Below are positions 61,894 through 64,000 of a DNA stretch of 64,000 bases, one piece after another. The translations under genes were made by a program, and so were the position numbers. The stretch's first letter is position 1; every line of letters begins with the position of its first letter. The notes under the pieces are model-generated. The model saw only the letters and a list, made by a program, of their open reading frames with translations. It was not told the DNA's origin and searched no databases. Location of the stretch: the NCBI RefSeq assembly GCF_042432905.1, contig NZ_JBHLWI010000004.1, forward strand, positions 164,736 to 228,735, read 5' to 3'. The stretch comes from Fontibacter flavus (lineage in GTDB: Bacteria; Bacteroidota; Bacteroidia; Cytophagales; Cyclobacteriaceae).

Positions 61894-62649
61894 ATGAAAA
61901 ACAAAATAGCATGGGCATTGGCTTTGCCTTTTTTGATCTTGTCCTGTAGTCCTGAAAAAACTGAAGTAGAAGAGGAGATAGTGGAGGAAATTGTTTTACC
62001 CGACAATTCCTTGACTGAAGATGAGAAGGCATTAGGCTGGATGTTATTGTTTGATGGAGAGGATCCTGCCGGTTGGAGGGCTTTTAATGGAACAGATTTT
62101 CCTGAAGGTTGGATCGTTGAAGATGGAGCATTGAAAGCCTTGGGGACAGGCGGGGATATCGGAGGAGATATCGTCTTTGCCCCTATGGACTTTGAGCAAT
62201 TCGAGCTAGAATTTACCTGGAAGATTGCCCCCGGAGGGAATAGCGGGGTCTTTTATCATGTAGTAGAGGATCCAAAATATAAAGCTCCTTATGAGACAGG
62301 TCCTGAATATCAGGTCATAGACCAACTTGGTTTTGAAAGTCCGCTTGAAGACTGGCAATCTATTGCATCAGATTATGCGATGTATCCTGGAGATGTGGAA
62401 GGAGTGGTGAAGTCAGCAGGAGAATGGAATGTTTCTAAGATTATATTCAGAAATGATGGTGCCAGCTATTGGTTGAATGGAAAAAAGACCTTGGAGTTTG
62501 TACCTTATTCAGAGGATTGGACAGCTAGAAGGAATAGCGGTAAATGGGATGATTTTCCTGATTATGCTATTGCCAAAAGAGGATTGATTTCACTTCAGGA
62601 TCATGGCAGCGAAGCTTGGTTTAAAAACATTAAAATAAGACCCCTATGA
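61894..62649 (+). CDS. DUF1080 (3-keto-disaccharide hydrolase) lipoprotein
   Basis: 251 residues from ATG 61894 (a start at 61888 is also possible) with a lipoprotein signal (ALALPFLILSC). The DUF1080/LamG-like jelly-roll body reads GWMLLFDGEDPAGWRAFNG, PEGWIVEDGALKALG, FELEFTWKIAPGGNSGVFYHV. This family contains hydrolases of 3-keto-glycosides, the products of Gfo/Idh/MocA-type oxidation. Envelope-anchored. Overlaps the next DUF1080 gene by 4 nt. Confidence 0.88.
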   Translation: MKNKIAWALALPFLILSCSPEKTEVEEEIVEEIVLPDNSLTEDEKALGWMLLFDGEDPAGWRAFNGTDFPEGWIVEDGALKALGTGGDIGGDIVFAPMDFEQFELEFTWKIAPGGNSGVFYHVVEDPKYKAPYETGPEYQVIDQLGFESPLEDWQSIASDYAMYPGDVEGVVKSAGEWNVSKIIFRNDGASYWLNGKKTLEFVPYSEDWTARRNSGKWDDFPDYAIAKRGLISLQDHGSEAWFKNIKIRPL

Positions 62650-63251
62650 AAAAAAGATGGATTATTGCTTTTGCGCTGAGCATATCAGCAGCGCTTTTCT
62701 CTTGTCAGCAGAATAATGAGATTTCTCTGTTTAACGGAAAGGATCTGAGTGGATGGATTATATATGGAACGGAGAAGTGGTATGTGGAAGACGGTCTGTT
62801 GGTTTCGGAAAGTGGGCCGGATAAGGATTATGGTTATCTGGGTACTGATAAGCACTACAAAAACTTTGAAGTGGATTTGGAATTTAAGCAGGAAGCAGAT
62901 GGAAACAGTGGTGTATTTATAAGATCTACTGTAGATGGGACAAAAGTTTCCGGCTGGCAGGTTGAAGTGGCCCCTCCAGGACATGATACTGGAGGTATAT
63001 ATGAGTCATATGGTAGGGGATGGTTGATCAAACCAGATAAAGAAAAGGACAGTGCCCTGAAATATGGGGATTGGAACAAGATGAAGATTATAGTAAATGG
63101 AGACAGGGTGGTGTCTTATCTCAACGGCGTAGAGATGGTTGATTTTACTGATGAGAAAATTGGTCAAGGAGAAGGAGGTATTTTACTTCAGATCCACGAT
63201 GGTGGGGGAATTAAAGTTTACTGGAGAAATATTGTCTTACGACCTTTATAA
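62646..63251 (+). CDS. DUF1080 lipoprotein, second copy
   Basis: 201 residues with lipoprotein signal (ALSISAALFSC), then ISLFNGKDLSGWIIYGTEKWYVEDGLLVSE, FEVDLEFKQEADGNSGVFIRS and WNKMKIIVNGDRVVSYLNG, the DUF1080 jelly-roll. Shorter than the first copy, lacking its acidic linker. Likely acts with the upstream oxidoreductase and hydrolase on oxidised disaccharides (inference). Overlaps the upstream gene at ATGA; ended by an intrinsic terminator. Confidence 0.88.
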   Translation: MKKRWIIAFALSISAALFSCQQNNEISLFNGKDLSGWIIYGTEKWYVEDGLLVSESGPDKDYGYLGTDKHYKNFEVDLEFKQEADGNSGVFIRSTVDGTKVSGWQVEVAPPGHDTGGIYESYGRGWLIKPDKEKDSALKYGDWNKMKIIVNGDRVVSYLNGVEMVDFTDEKIGQGEGGILLQIHDGGGIKVYWRNIVLRPL

Positions 63252-63268
63252 TTTATTTGATGCGACTT

Positions 63269-63302
63269 TATCCTGGCCGATCAATGGCCAGGATATTTTT
63301 TT
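63269..63302 (+). terminator. Terminator of DUF1080 operon
   Basis: TATCCTGGCC pairs with GGCCAGGATA, followed by T7. Confidence 0.85.
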
Positions 63303-63365
63303 ATAAAATTTCAAACTGACAGTCAGTGATTTTAGTCATATTATAAAATTTATTTTTATCCGTAT

Positions 63366-63396
63366 TTTGGTAATTAGAAAAACCTTCTCACCTTTG
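63366..63396 (+). promoter_or_regulatory. rRNA promoter P1 candidate
   Basis: TTTG (63366-63369), 19 nt, CACCTTTG (63389-63396): one mismatch from the Bacteroidota consensus. Upstream twin of P2. Confidence 0.5.
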
Positions 63397-63461
63397 CAAT
63401 CCCAAACGGGGAAAACAAACTTGAAAATAACGAACTGAGAAAATATTTTTCAAAGTTTTTA

Positions 63462-63491
63462 TTGCGAAAAGCAAAAAGCTTATTACCTTTG
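63462..63491 (+). promoter_or_regulatory. rRNA promoter P2 candidate
   Basis: TTG (63462-63464), 19 nt, TACCTTTG (63484-63491): the -7 element matches fully; the start region (CCTTTGCA..TCC) is shared with P1. Confidence 0.6.
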
Positions 63492-63567
63492 CACTCCTGT
63501 TCGGAAGGAACGGAAAAAAAAGATGATGGCCTTAGGGTCAGCGATACTGTCTGAAGGGGCGGTAAAA

Positions 63568-63577
63568 GTTCTTTGAA
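63568..63577 (+). promoter_or_regulatory. BoxA-like antitermination element in rRNA leader
   Basis: GTTCTTTGAA resembles the boxA of rRNA leaders bound by NusB/S10. It lies about 110 nt before 16S; a GGTCAGCCA/TGGCTGGCC hairpin (63656-63678) follows and may be part of the RNase III processing stem. Confidence 0.45.
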
Positions 63578-63688
63578 GTGATGGATACGAAACGACAAGA
63601 AACCATTGGTCTTAAGACCTGTGGGAATAAAAAAAACCTGTAGATACAGAATCAAGGTCAGCCAGTGATGGCTGGCCAGAAAAAACTT

Positions 63689-64000
<312 letters not shown>

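Overview
The window is a 64 kb piece of a Bacteroidota chromosome, most likely Cytophagales of the Cyclobacteriaceae type (Algoriphagus/Belliella relatives). The support is internal: the 5' end of a Bacteroidota-like 16S rRNA gene at the right edge, Bacteroidota-style promoters (TTTG, about 20 nt, TAnnTTTG), many lipoproteins and outer-membrane beta-barrels, and families largely confined to this phylum (DUF4221, DUF4295, DUF5522, DUF2490, DUF4293, a RemB-like barrel, the GlmU-like fused transferase). I see no transposase, integrase, CRISPR array or tRNA gene. Family names are from memory of sequence features; no search was run.

Layout. 0-5.7 kb: a DUF4221 lipoprotein, ftsY facing it, the rpmB-rpmG-DUF4295 unit, a 7-bp-periodic repeat array, a DUF5522 mini-protein, ornithine aminotransferase, a possible structured RNA and a HAD phosphatase. 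5.7-9.3 kb: an OprP/O-like porin behind a palindromic operator-like site, a DUF2490 barrel, and hemB. 9.3-12.2 kb: an accessory islet between hemB and a displaced, 86% identical copy of the hemB 3' end. It carries a predicted secreted HExxH protein whose lipoprotein signal peptide lies out of frame across a C8(AC)6 tract, a lipoprotein coupled to it, and a short lipoprotein. 12.2-23 kb: GroES-like, dnaK, MOSC protein, hemE, small envelope proteins, an ABC exporter, truA, DUF4293. 23-34 kb: a trans-sulfuration enzyme, YifB/ComM, a second ABC exporter, the RemB-like barrel, and a DUF4153 membrane operon with its own winged-helix regulator. 34-42.9 kb: rpmE2, then an operon-like run of GlmU-like enzyme, DNA polymerase III delta', a retropepsin-like protease, rimK, hemC, cyclophilin, an RmlD-like reductase, and a frameshifted sodium:neurotransmitter symporter. 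43-57 kb: a lone receiver domain, barrels, a large Asp-box (sortilin-like) protein, a DivIC/FtsB-like protein, cysE-cysM, two oxidoreductases, Ppx/GppA, an acyl-CoA carboxylase subunit and an M42 aminopeptidase. 57-59.7 kb: an AT-rich islet with a Cys-rich secreted mini-protein, a frameshifted beta-propeller lipoprotein and a thioredoxin-like lipoprotein. 59.7-63.3 kb: a metal/B12-type binding protein, then a Tat-exported Gfo/Idh/MocA oxidoreductase with two DUF1080 lipoproteins. 63.3-64 kb: tandem rRNA promoters, leader and the start of 16S rRNA.

Connections. Three heme genes (hemB, hemE, hemC) are dispersed through the window. Cysteine and methionine metabolism appears twice. The most unusual items are the hemB-flanked islet with its possible phase-variable signal peptide, the AT-rich Cys-rich-peptide/propeller/thioredoxin locus, and four intergenic arrays with strict 7-bp periodicity. 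Four separate one-base reading-frame breaks occur, three of them at homopolymers. They may be contingency loci, decay or assembly errors, and raw reads would decide.
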